DNA from: an uncultured Erythrobacter sp.
GTDB lineage: Bacteria > Pseudomonadota > Alphaproteobacteria > Sphingomonadales > Sphingomonadaceae
DNA: 64,000 nucleotides
Assembly: GCF_947497915.1 (NCBI RefSeq)
Contig: NZ_CANMIJ010000001.1
Coordinates: forward strand, 1,299,611 to 1,363,610
Direction of reading: 5' to 3'
A program made the translations under genes and the position numbers. This document shows, one piece after another, positions 38,416 to 45,495 of the stretch. The notes beneath the pieces were generated by a model. The model was given only the letters and a program-made list of their open reading frames with translations, was not told the DNA's origin and made no database searches. The first letter of the stretch is position 1, and every line of letters begins with the position of its first letter.

Positions 38416-39918
38416 TTACTCGTCACCAGGCGGCGAATAGAGGCTCGTATCAGCGACGCGGCGGACGATTTCCTCGTGCAGCAGCAGGTCATCAATCGCC
38501 CCGCCAAGGACAATCGTATCAAGCTCGTCACCTGCGCGGTGATAATTGCCCGACAGATACGGGCTAAGCGTGATTTCAGATCCGAATGCGGTGGACAGCA
38601 TAACAGCAGGCACGCCCTCACCCAGCAGCGCCCAGCCATCCTGACGGCGCACAAAGCGCGCGGCATAGTCACTATCGCCAAGATCGCGTCCAGCTTTATC
38701 CATTACATCAAGGATCATCGGATCAAGCGGCGTCTGCCCTTCACCGATGTAGCCAACGGGACTGCCCGCCTGCGCGATTGCCACGGTGTCAAAGTTAAAC
38801 GCGCCTATGATCGTATTCAGCGGAACAGGCGGGGCCTCTGCAAAAGCGCGCGCGCCGAGCAGGCCGGATTCCTCAGCCGTGGTGCCGAGCACATAGATAT
38901 CGCGGTCGTGCGGGCCCATCGCTTTCAATCTGCGCGTCAGCTCAAGCATAACGGCGATGCCGCTCGCATTGTCGACAGCGCCGTTGCAAATGCGGTCTTC
39001 GGCATCTTCTGCGCCGCACGCAGCGCCAAGGTGATCCCAATGGCCAAGTAGCAAGACAGCGCCGGAATTCGGCACGGCGCCGGGCAATTTGCCGATCACA
39101 TTGTAACTGGTGAATTCTACGCGTTCCGAAGTCGCCTCAACGGTGATCGTCTGATCAAGCTCACGCGGAGTGAAATCCTTGTCTTCCGCGGCTTTAACGA
39201 GCTTGTTCCACGCCTTTTCGCCCAGCACATCAGACATGGACGCCTGCGTCGCAAATGCCGTCAGCGATCCTTCGGCCTCGCTCGCCAGCATGGTCCGTTC
39301 GCGTCCGTAGCCGCGATTGACGCGGCTGATCGCGGCGCTGTCTTCGACAACTGTGATGATGGCGGCGGGGTTGCTCTCAAACAAAGTCGCGCGACGGCGC
39401 GGGCTAACACCGGGTTCGCCCAGCATAATCAGCACGCGGCCGGTAATGTCTTCAGGCGCTACCTCTTCCGCTTCTTTGCCCACAAACAAGACAGGCGCTC
39501 TTTCAACCAGTTCGCGGCGGCGCACGGTAAAGGCGGCGGCTGCGTCTGCGTCCAGTTCAACCTTGCGCTTGCCCGATTGCACTTCGATCCGGCTCGTAAA
39601 CGGCTTTGACCGGACAAGTTTTACAGGCGCGCGCCATGCGCTGCCTGGATCATTGGTGCCAGAGACAAGGCCCGCTTTTTGCATTTCATCGGTGATAAAG
39701 GCGACGGTCTTCTCCTCGCCCAGCGTGCCGGGCTTACGCCCTTCAAATTCATCGCTTGCAAGGATGGAGATATCGCGCATGAGGCGCATTTCAATCGCGC
39801 TTCGTTCATCCGAAGATACACTTGCCAGTTTGCCGCCGCCTGCACATGCGCCAAGCGCCAAAAGCGCCGCCAAAGCGATCCCGACTCTCGGCCCCCGTTT
39901 TGCCCCCATCCTGATCAT
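38416..39918 (-). CDS. M28 family metallopeptidase, lipoprotein
   Basis: A 500-residue zinc aminopeptidase-like protein. A lipoprotein signal ends LAALLALGAC; the mature part contains a PA-like insertion and the M28 core: LLGHWDHLGA, GAVDNASGIAVMLEL, TTAEESGLLGA and AFNFDTVA supply the His/Asp/Glu zinc ligands. It should act in the periplasm on peptides. ATG 39918 overlaps the preceding stop by four bases (ATGA). It reads toward guaB but is separated by a hairpin-containing gap. Confidence 0.9.
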   Translation of the reverse strand: MIRMGAKRGPRVGIALAALLALGACAGGGKLASVSSDERSAIEMRLMRDISILASDEFEGRKPGTLGEEKTVAFITDEMQKAGLVSGTNDPGSAWRAPVKLVRSKPFTSRIEVQSGKRKVELDADAAAAFTVRRRELVERAPVLFVGKEAEEVAPEDITGRVLIMLGEPGVSPRRRATLFESNPAAIITVVEDSAAISRVNRGYGRERTMLASEAEGSLTAFATQASMSDVLGEKAWNKLVKAAEDKDFTPRELDQTITVEATSERVEFTSYNVIGKLPGAVPNSGAVLLLGHWDHLGAACGAEDAEDRICNGAVDNASGIAVMLELTRRLKAMGPHDRDIYVLGTTAEESGLLGARAFAEAPPVPLNTIIGAFNFDTVAIAQAGSPVGYIGEGQTPLDPMILDVMDKAGRDLGDSDYAARFVRRQDGWALLGEGVPAVMLSTAFGSEITLSPYLSGNYHRAGDELDTIVLGGAIDDLLLHEEIVRRVADTSLYSPPGDE

Positions 39919-40670
39919 TCTGCTGTCCAGCCCCCGTCGATACTCCAGTTCGCCCCTGTCACATTGCCCGCTTCCTCGCGGCACAGGAACACGGCGAGCG
40001 CGCCGATTTCATCGGGCTGGACGAATTTCTTGGTTGGTTGTTTGGCCAGCAAGACATCGTTGATCACTTCATCGCGCGAAAGCCCGCGCGCCGCCATTGT
40101 GTCAGGGATCTGCCCCTCAATCAGAGGTGTCCAGACATAGCCCGGGCTGATGCAATTGGCTGTCACGCCGGTCTGCGCCAATTCCAGCGCGACCGTTTTG
40201 GTAAAACCGGCAATGCCGTGTTTGCTGGCATTATACGCGCTTTTGAACGGAGAAGCCGTGAGCGAATGCGCGCTCGCAGTGTTGATAATCCGGCCCCAGC
40301 CTTTTTCCTTCATTGCCGGCACAGCAAGCCGGGTGGTGTGAAACGGAGCCGACAGGTTGAGTGCCATAATTGCGTCCCACTTGTCCGTCGGGAATTCCTC
40401 CACAGGGGATACATGCTGCATTCCGGCATTGTTGACGAGGATATCAATCGGGCCAATTTCGCCCATCATTGCCTCAATCGCCGTAGGGTCGAGCAGGTTC
40501 GCATCGCCGAAATATGCGTCCATTTCCGCCCGTAACTTCGCGATTTCATCCGCGTCGCCCAGTCCATTAAGGACAACGTCCGCGCCTTCCGCGTGCAATG
40601 CCCGCGCCACCGCAAGGCCGATGCCCGACGTGGAGCCAGTTACAAGAGCGCGTTTGCCTTTGAGCAGCAT
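39915..40670 (-). CDS. bdhA: 3-hydroxybutyrate dehydrogenase
   Basis: A 251-residue classical SDR. TGSTSGIGLAVA binds NAD, NNAGMQHVSPVEEFPTDKWD is the characteristic loop of D-3-hydroxybutyrate dehydrogenases, and the active site is in SAHSLTASPFKSAYNASKHG (Ser/Tyr/Lys). The C-terminal WSIDGGWTAE is also typical. It oxidises 3-hydroxybutyrate to acetoacetate, as in PHB breakdown; no PHB genes are near. ATG 40670 is chosen over TTG 40673. Overlaps the M28 peptidase by four bases. Confidence 0.93.
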   Translation of the reverse strand: MLLKGKRALVTGSTSGIGLAVARALHAEGADVVLNGLGDADEIAKLRAEMDAYFGDANLLDPTAIEAMMGEIGPIDILVNNAGMQHVSPVEEFPTDKWDAIMALNLSAPFHTTRLAVPAMKEKGWGRIINTASAHSLTASPFKSAYNASKHGIAGFTKTVALELAQTGVTANCISPGYVWTPLIEGQIPDTMAARGLSRDEVINDVLLAKQPTKKFVQPDEIGALAVFLCREEAGNVTGANWSIDGGWTAE

Positions 40671-40787
40671 CAATCTTATCCGTGAAACATAGTGGAGCCT
40701 GTCTGTCGCTGTTGATGCACAGACTGTCCAGACAATTCATCGTGTTCGGCGTGGGAGCGTGCGGCCGGTATAAAGGGAGAATTTTAC

Positions 40788-41648
40788 GTGCGTCTCAATC
40801 GGTTCGACACATCGAAAATCAAAGTTCGGTCCAGTAATGGCGGCGGTATGAAGCGTGCAGGCGGCGTGGGATGCGGAACTATTGTCATCGCGATCATTGC
40901 GGCGCTCGTCTTTGGCGTTGATCCGATGCAAACCATCGGCGCAATTCAAGGGACACAGCAAACCACGGCACAGACCCAAGGCGGCGACCTATCGGAAGAA
41001 CAGGTCTGTACCAGCGGCGAATATGCGATGGAAGCGTGCAATGCACTCACTAGCCTCAATGAAACATGGGCACCGGAATTTGCCCGGGCAGGCATCCGTT
41101 TTGAAGAGCCGTTTCTCGACCTCTATCGCGGCGGCCGCGTAACAACCCAAGGTTGCGGAAGCGCCTCGTCTGCTTCGGGCCCATTCTATTGTCCGGCAGA
41201 CAAAGGCATTTACATCGACACGAGCTTTTACGATCAGCTTGCGCAGATTTCTGGAACAGGCGGCGATTTTGCGCGCCTTTATGTGATCGCTCACGAATAC
41301 GGCCACCATATCCAAAACTTGACTGGCATTGCGGGACAGGTTCGCAGTCTGCAGCAGCGTAGCCCGCGTCAGGCAAACGATTTGCAGGTTCGTATGGAGC
41401 TGCAGGCTGATTGTTACGCGGGCGTATGGGCTGGCAAAAACCGCAACCGGATCGAACGCGGCGATATGGAAGAAGGTCTACGCGCAGCAAGCGCAATTGG
41501 CGACGACACCATCCAACGCCGTGCAGGCCAGCGGATCAATCCAGAGGGCTTTACCCACGGCACCAGCCGACAACGTATGGATGCGCTTCGCCGCGGCCTT
41601 GAAAGCGCGAACGATACCGTCTGTGATAGCTATTTTGATATGCGTTGA
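40788..41648 (+). CDS. Neutral zinc metallopeptidase (YpfJ-like)
   Basis: A 286-residue membrane-anchored protease. N-terminus is polar, with a single hydrophobic anchor at about residues 30-45 (TIVIAIIAALVFG), then the metallopeptidase domain with HExxH at His169-Glu170-His173 (VIAHEYGHHIQNLTG) and a downstream conserved QADCYAGVWA segment. The family (PF04228) is common but its substrates are unknown. Start GTG 40788 has AAGGGAG upstream. It ends in a strong bidirectional terminator facing creD. Confidence 0.92.
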   Translation: MRLNRFDTSKIKVRSSNGGGMKRAGGVGCGTIVIAIIAALVFGVDPMQTIGAIQGTQQTTAQTQGGDLSEEQVCTSGEYAMEACNALTSLNETWAPEFARAGIRFEEPFLDLYRGGRVTTQGCGSASSASGPFYCPADKGIYIDTSFYDQLAQISGTGGDFARLYVIAHEYGHHIQNLTGIAGQVRSLQQRSPRQANDLQVRMELQADCYAGVWAGKNRNRIERGDMEEGLRAASAIGDDTIQRRAGQRINPEGFTHGTSRQRMDALRRGLESANDTVCDSYFDMR

Positions 41649-41669
41649 ACCGCGCAGGTCATGGCATAG

Positions 41670-41709
41670 AAAAAGGGCCGGAGCGATTAATGTCGCCCCG
41701 GCCCTTTTT
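41670..41709. terminator. Strong bidirectional intrinsic terminator
   Basis: AAAAAGGGCCGG pairs perfectly with CCGGCCCTTTTT; an inner GCGA/TCGC pair extends the stem and T-runs flank both ends. It lies in the 78-base gap between the zinc metallopeptidase (plus) and creD (minus), so it can terminate both. Confidence 0.9.
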
Positions 41710-41726
41710 TCATTCTCATCGCCCTA

Positions 41727-43133
41727 TCAGGCCACAGCTTCTTCTTCGCTTGATTCCCGAATGCTCACTTTCGACCATTCGATTGAGCGGGTGGCGTACA
41801 TCACGCCGGCCAATGCGCAGAACAGCATCAGCGATCCGATCACAAGCGACCATGCCTCGAGGTTCAGCAGGACATAGAGCACGGCATAAAGCCCGATCAG
41901 CAGCGCGCCGATCACCCTTGCCCGCTTCCAACTGCCCAGCACCGCTGCGCTGTATGCACTCAGCAACCCGATAATCGCGCCGCTGGACACGACATAGGCA
42001 AGCGCAAACCCGACCATCTCGGCAAAAGCCAACAGCATGACGAAGAACAGGATCAGACCCGCGCCCGTCAGCAGATATTCCGCCGAAGCCACCTTTGCGC
42101 CAGCGACAATGTCGAACATCAGGAATGCAAGGAAGGTGAAGCCGATAAACAGAAATCCATATTTCAGCGCCCGCTCGACCCGTTTGTACAGGTCAACCGG
42201 CTCCATCAGACGGATCGTGGCAATGCTTGCGCCCGAAGTGTTTTCGCCGGGCGAAATCTCGGCATAGCGATTGTCATAATCGTCGATGACAATTGCGGGG
42301 TTGGCAGGCGCGCTGGTGCTGACCAGCGATTGGCCAAGCGCTAGGTTGGAAATTGACCATTTCGCTTTGAAACCGTCGGGGCCGATTTCCTTGTCGGCGT
42401 CGCTTGGCAGTACGCCGGTGAAGCTGGGATGCGGCCAAGCCGAGTTGACGGCGAAGTTTGTTTCCTCACCGCGCGGCACCATGCTGAATTCACGGCTTCC
42501 CCGGAGCGAATAAGCGAAATCGAGCGTGAATTCTTCGCCCCCTTCCCAATCGTAAAACGTGTGAACGCCCGCTCCCGCTTGTTGGTTGCCAAGGCCCGGC
42601 CTTAGATCAAGCGCAGTGTCAGCGACCGACAGGTTCGCAGATGTTTGCAGGCCGCTGGGGTCGGAAATCGGCAATTGCAGCGACGCTTCATCCAAGATCA
42701 GTTGATCGGCTTCTATGCCCAATCGATCGAGATCAGCAGGCATAGCAAAACGCGCCGATCCGTTGATCGCCGCGTCATAGACCACCGACTGATGGATAAT
42801 CCCACGCGAGCGAACTTCAGGGTTTATCGTCGTATCGAGATTTTGTTCACTGGGAGAGATGTAGAGGTTCTGGCGCGAGGTTGTGCTGCGCTTCACAGTT
42901 TTGCCATCGACCTGCTCGGTCACTTCGCGTGTCACCGTGTACGGCACCACCAGCAGCGGACCTGAAACCGTCTGCGGCCCGGCCCACCCTTCTGTGATGG
43001 ATGACTGCGCAACGCGGGCCTGATGCTGGCGATCACTGACCAACCAATAGACCATCAATAACGGCACGATTAACGCCGCGCCTACCAATCCGGCGAAGAG
43101 TAATTTCACTCCGGGGCTTCGTTCACCACTCAT
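41727..43133 (-). CDS. creD: Cell envelope integrity protein CreD family
   Basis: A 468-residue inner-membrane protein: one N-terminal helix (LLFAGLVGAALIVPLLMVYW), a large periplasmic domain containing GPLLVVPYTVTREV, then a C-terminal bundle of about five helices (FLFIGFTFLAFLMFDIVAGA and AYVVSSGAIIGLLSAYSAAV among them). CreD is the effector of the CreBC regulon, tied to envelope integrity and beta-lactam response in enterics; no creB or creC lies in this window. AGGAGG lies seven bases before ATG 43133. Direct repeats (43153-43184) sit just upstream. Next to blaI/M56, which supports an envelope-stress role. Confidence 0.92.
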   Translation of the reverse strand: MSGERSPGVKLLFAGLVGAALIVPLLMVYWLVSDRQHQARVAQSSITEGWAGPQTVSGPLLVVPYTVTREVTEQVDGKTVKRSTTSRQNLYISPSEQNLDTTINPEVRSRGIIHQSVVYDAAINGSARFAMPADLDRLGIEADQLILDEASLQLPISDPSGLQTSANLSVADTALDLRPGLGNQQAGAGVHTFYDWEGGEEFTLDFAYSLRGSREFSMVPRGEETNFAVNSAWPHPSFTGVLPSDADKEIGPDGFKAKWSISNLALGQSLVSTSAPANPAIVIDDYDNRYAEISPGENTSGASIATIRLMEPVDLYKRVERALKYGFLFIGFTFLAFLMFDIVAGAKVASAEYLLTGAGLILFFVMLLAFAEMVGFALAYVVSSGAIIGLLSAYSAAVLGSWKRARVIGALLIGLYAVLYVLLNLEAWSLVIGSLMLFCALAGVMYATRSIEWSKVSIRESSEEEAVA

Positions 43134-43152
43134 AATTCATCCTCCTAGAAAT

Positions 43153-43184
43153 GCGATGAACTGTTCTTTGGGAGCGATGAACTG
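43153..43184. promoter_or_regulatory. Direct repeat GCGATGAACTG x2 upstream of creD
   Basis: The 11-base sequence GCGATGAACTG occurs at 43153-43163 and 43174-43184, start to start 21 bases, that is two turns of B-DNA. A partial third copy (ATGAAC) is at 43193-43198. The repeats end seven bases upstream of the creD ribosome-binding site. Such spacing is typical of tandem regulator sites; the CreB tag described in enterics is a different direct repeat, so the regulator is unknown. Confidence 0.5.
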
Positions 43185-43202
43185 AATGCGTTATGAACCC
43201 CC

Positions 43203-43248
43203 AAAACAAAAGCGGCAAGCCATAGATATGGCCTGCCGCTTTCGTTTT
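43203..43248 (-). terminator. Terminator after the M56 protease gene
   Basis: AAAGCGGCA (43209-43217) pairs with TGCCGCTTT (43234-43242); inside, GCCATA pairs with TATGGC, and outer AAAAC pairs with GTTTT. On the minus strand a T-rich stretch follows. It separates the M56 transcript from creD. Confidence 0.8.
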
Positions 43249-43291
43249 CTCATCAACGCCGATCAGGCGTTTAGACTGGGTCTAAGACCGA

Positions 43292-44986
43292 TTAGCTATC
43301 CTTCTGAGCCTTGTCCCAATCCTTAATCTGGCGGTCGATTTCGCGCAGCACGTCGGCGCGCATGTCACTTGGGAAATCGGCGCTTTCGGCGATTGAACGG
43401 CGGGCCTCTTTCAACCCTTTCAGCGCGTGGGCCATAACTCTGGTCTGGCAGATATAGACAGTGCGAACGTCGCCTTCGGCGCCTTTCACGGTTGCGACAT
43501 CATCGCTGTCTCCGCGGCATTCGGATTTGACGATTGTGCGGCCCTTCTCACCCTTAACACCGTCCATTTCGAGGATCGCCACTTCGACTTCTTTCATTGC
43601 GTTTTTAACGTCGATATCAGCCTCAGCCAGATCTTGGCGCAATTCAGCGAGGATTTCCTCACGCTCTTCCGCGGTCAGCTTTTCGCCTTTATTGGTGATC
43701 TCGAGTTTTCTGACCCGCGTTTTGGTTTTCGTTTTGCCGTCTTCATCGGCTGTTTCGTAAACAAAGACATTCGCATCCTTGTCTTTCTTAACCTCTACGG
43801 CTGTGTCGGGATCGATTGTGATGATCGCGCTCGCTGCAACGGGTGCCGGCGCAATCGGTGGCGCTGGCGGTGCAGGAGGCGCTGGCGGTGCAACACCCAC
43901 GCCCGGCGCAGATGGCGCAGCAGGGGCCAACGGAGCTGCAGGCGCTTTTGGTGCGATGCTTTCGGCGTAAGTGATCGATGCGGTTAGCGGCAAAGCGATG
44001 ATCGCAGCTCCCATCATAAAACGTCCGGCGATGCGGCGGCGGGTTGAAGTCTCAGTCATATTCAGGCTCCTCAAACGGTGAATGATAGATTTGTCGCCAA
44101 GCACCGGGCACGCCATCGGGGCGGCGAGCGCGGTGTTAGAAGGCGCGGCGTTGGGGCCAGCGGCAAAGCTGGCGATCAAGCTCGCATAGGTGGCGCGATC
44201 CTCTGTCGGTTGGTGCGCCATGACGCGGGCGTCGCAGGCGGCTTCTTGATCTCGGCGCAGAGCCAGCCAGCCATACCGGCCCAGCGGGTTCCACCAATGC
44301 AGCGCAAACAGAGGCTGCACAGCGATATTGATGATCAGATCGCGCCCTTTGTGATGCGCCAATTCATGGGCAAGCGCGAGATCGCGGGCGACCTTATCAG
44401 GCTGCGCCATGAACCCTTCCGGCATGGCAACAACGGGATCGATCACGCCAAATGCCAGCGGCGCTTTCGTATCGGGAGTTTCGAGCAAGCGCACATTACC
44501 TTCGCGGCCCACTTCGCGCGATTTCGCAAGCAATTCCCGGCGAAGCTCAAAATAGCTGGAAAACCGGTGTGCAATAAAGATGGCAGCGCCGATCAGCCAC
44601 ACCGCGCATCCAATCTCCACCAGAGTTCCTGTTGCAGGAAGTGCCTCAAGCAAAGTCTCAAGATTGGAAGGCGGGGTAACCGGCGTGACCAGATCGGTCG
44701 CTGCCGCTCCGTTTTCAGACGGTACACCGCTTGCCATAGGTTGTGTCGCAACTGGAGCAGATGTGGTCTGGGCCGGGAGAATTGATAACGCGTCGCTCGC
44801 CCCGAGATCAGGCTTTAGCCATGCTGGCAGCGTCACGGGCGGCATAAACAGGCGCAGCATCGGCAGCGCCCATAATGCATAGGCAAACTGCGGGCCGAAC
44901 ATGCGCGCCACCGGACGGCGTATCACAAGCACGAGAGCGATCAGGGCCGCCGTCCAAAGCAGCGTATCCAGGAGCCAATCTGTCAT
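43292..44986 (-). CDS. BlaR1-like M56 family metallopeptidase with atypical C-terminal domain
   Basis: A 564-residue membrane protease. Helices lie at about 5-24, 30-50 and 121-140. The cytoplasmic zinc site is HELAH at 207-211, followed by RDQEAACDARVM. A further helix at about 320-341 leads into a Pro/Ala-rich hinge (345-387). The final 390-564 is a soluble charged region with long helices and Cys490 and Cys513. In BlaR1/MecR1 that end is a penicillin-binding domain with SxxK; none is seen here, so the ligand is unknown. The start overlaps blaI by four bases (ATGA), so repressor and protease are co-made. Confidence 0.88.
   Translation of the reverse strand: MTDWLLDTLLWTAALIALVLVIRRPVARMFGPQFAYALWALPMLRLFMPPVTLPAWLKPDLGASDALSILPAQTTSAPVATQPMASGVPSENGAAATDLVTPVTPPSNLETLLEALPATGTLVEIGCAVWLIGAAIFIAHRFSSYFELRRELLAKSREVGREGNVRLLETPDTKAPLAFGVIDPVVAMPEGFMAQPDKVARDLALAHELAHHKGRDLIINIAVQPLFALHWWNPLGRYGWLALRRDQEAACDARVMAHQPTEDRATYASLIASFAAGPNAAPSNTALAAPMACPVLGDKSIIHRLRSLNMTETSTRRRIAGRFMMGAAIIALPLTASITYAESIAPKAPAAPLAPAAPSAPGVGVAPPAPPAPPAPPIAPAPVAASAIITIDPDTAVEVKKDKDANVFVYETADEDGKTKTKTRVRKLEITNKGEKLTAEEREEILAELRQDLAEADIDVKNAMKEVEVAILEMDGVKGEKGRTIVKSECRGDSDDVATVKGAEGDVRTVYICQTRVMAHALKGLKEARRSIAESADFPSDMRADVLREIDRQIKDWDKAQKDS
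43860..43892. repeat. 18-base tandem repeat in the M56 Pro/Ala hinge
   Basis: GGCGCTGGCGGTGCA occurs at 43860-43874 and 43878-43892, offset 18 bases, within the codons of the Pro/Ala hinge (residues 369-379). It is in frame, so copy number changes would alter hinge length by six residues without frameshift. Confidence 0.6.
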
Positions 44987-45372
44987 TGTTTCAGCTCCTT
45001 CAAAAGAGCTTCAATCTCGGCAAGGTCATCGCCCGTCAGCGCCTCAGATTCGGCGAGATGCGCGACCAAAGAGGCCGCTTTTCCTCCAAACAGCCGGTCG
45101 ACGAGGCGGCGCGATTCCCCTCCGACATAATCGGAACGTTGGATAAGCGGGCTATAGAGGAAGCGCCTTCCGTCCGGGCGCGTTTCGATGGCTTGTTTTT
45201 GCACAAGGCGCGACAGCAACGTCTTTACCGTCGGCAGGCTCCATCCGCGTTTCTCGCAAACTTCATCGCAGACTTCGGCAGCGGTGGCAGTGTCGCGATC
45301 CCAAAGCACTTCCATAACGGCATGCTCAGCCTCGCTTATCCGTTCCGGTGATGTGTCATTCGACTTAGCCAA
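44983..45372 (-). CDS. blaI: BlaI/MecI/CopY family transcriptional repressor
   Basis: A 129-residue winged-helix repressor. ISEAEHAVMEVLWDRDTATA and SLPTVKTLLSRLVQKQAIET form the DNA-binding half, and a C-terminal helical part (about 85-128) dimerises. In this family the repressor is cut by the partner M56 protease on signal, freeing the operator. An ideal paired operator lies 23 bases upstream (45395-45425). It overlaps the M56 gene by four bases (ATGA). Regulated genes should be this operon and the divergent phytase/cyclophilin fusion. Confidence 0.93.
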   Translation of the reverse strand: MAKSNDTSPERISEAEHAVMEVLWDRDTATAAEVCDEVCEKRGWSLPTVKTLLSRLVQKQAIETRPDGRRFLYSPLIQRSDYVGGESRRLVDRLFGGKAASLVAHLAESEALTGDDLAEIEALLKELKQ

Positions 45373-45394
45373 ACCTGCCTCCCGTCTGCTTGAT

Positions 45395-45425
45395 TACATT
45401 TGTAGTCACATCGACTACGTTTGTA
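45395..45425. promoter_or_regulatory. Paired BlaI-type operator between blaI and the divergent fusion gene
   Basis: TACATTTGTA (45395-45404) fits the TACA-N2-TGTA pattern known for BlaI/MecI operators; TACGTTTGTA (45416-45425) is the same with one change. Their centres are 21 bases apart, two DNA turns. The two are also arms of an imperfect 13-base inverted repeat: TACATTTGTAGTC, spacer ACATC, GACTACGTTTGTA, with 10 of 13 pairs. It lies 23 bases upstream of blaI and 71 bases before the divergent gene, so it can control both promoters. Confidence 0.75.
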
Positions 45426-45495
45426 AACATGAAGCGCGGATTAACGGGCCCTATCCCCCCTTGCTCTTCTGCGAACGGTCAACCACAAAGGACGA

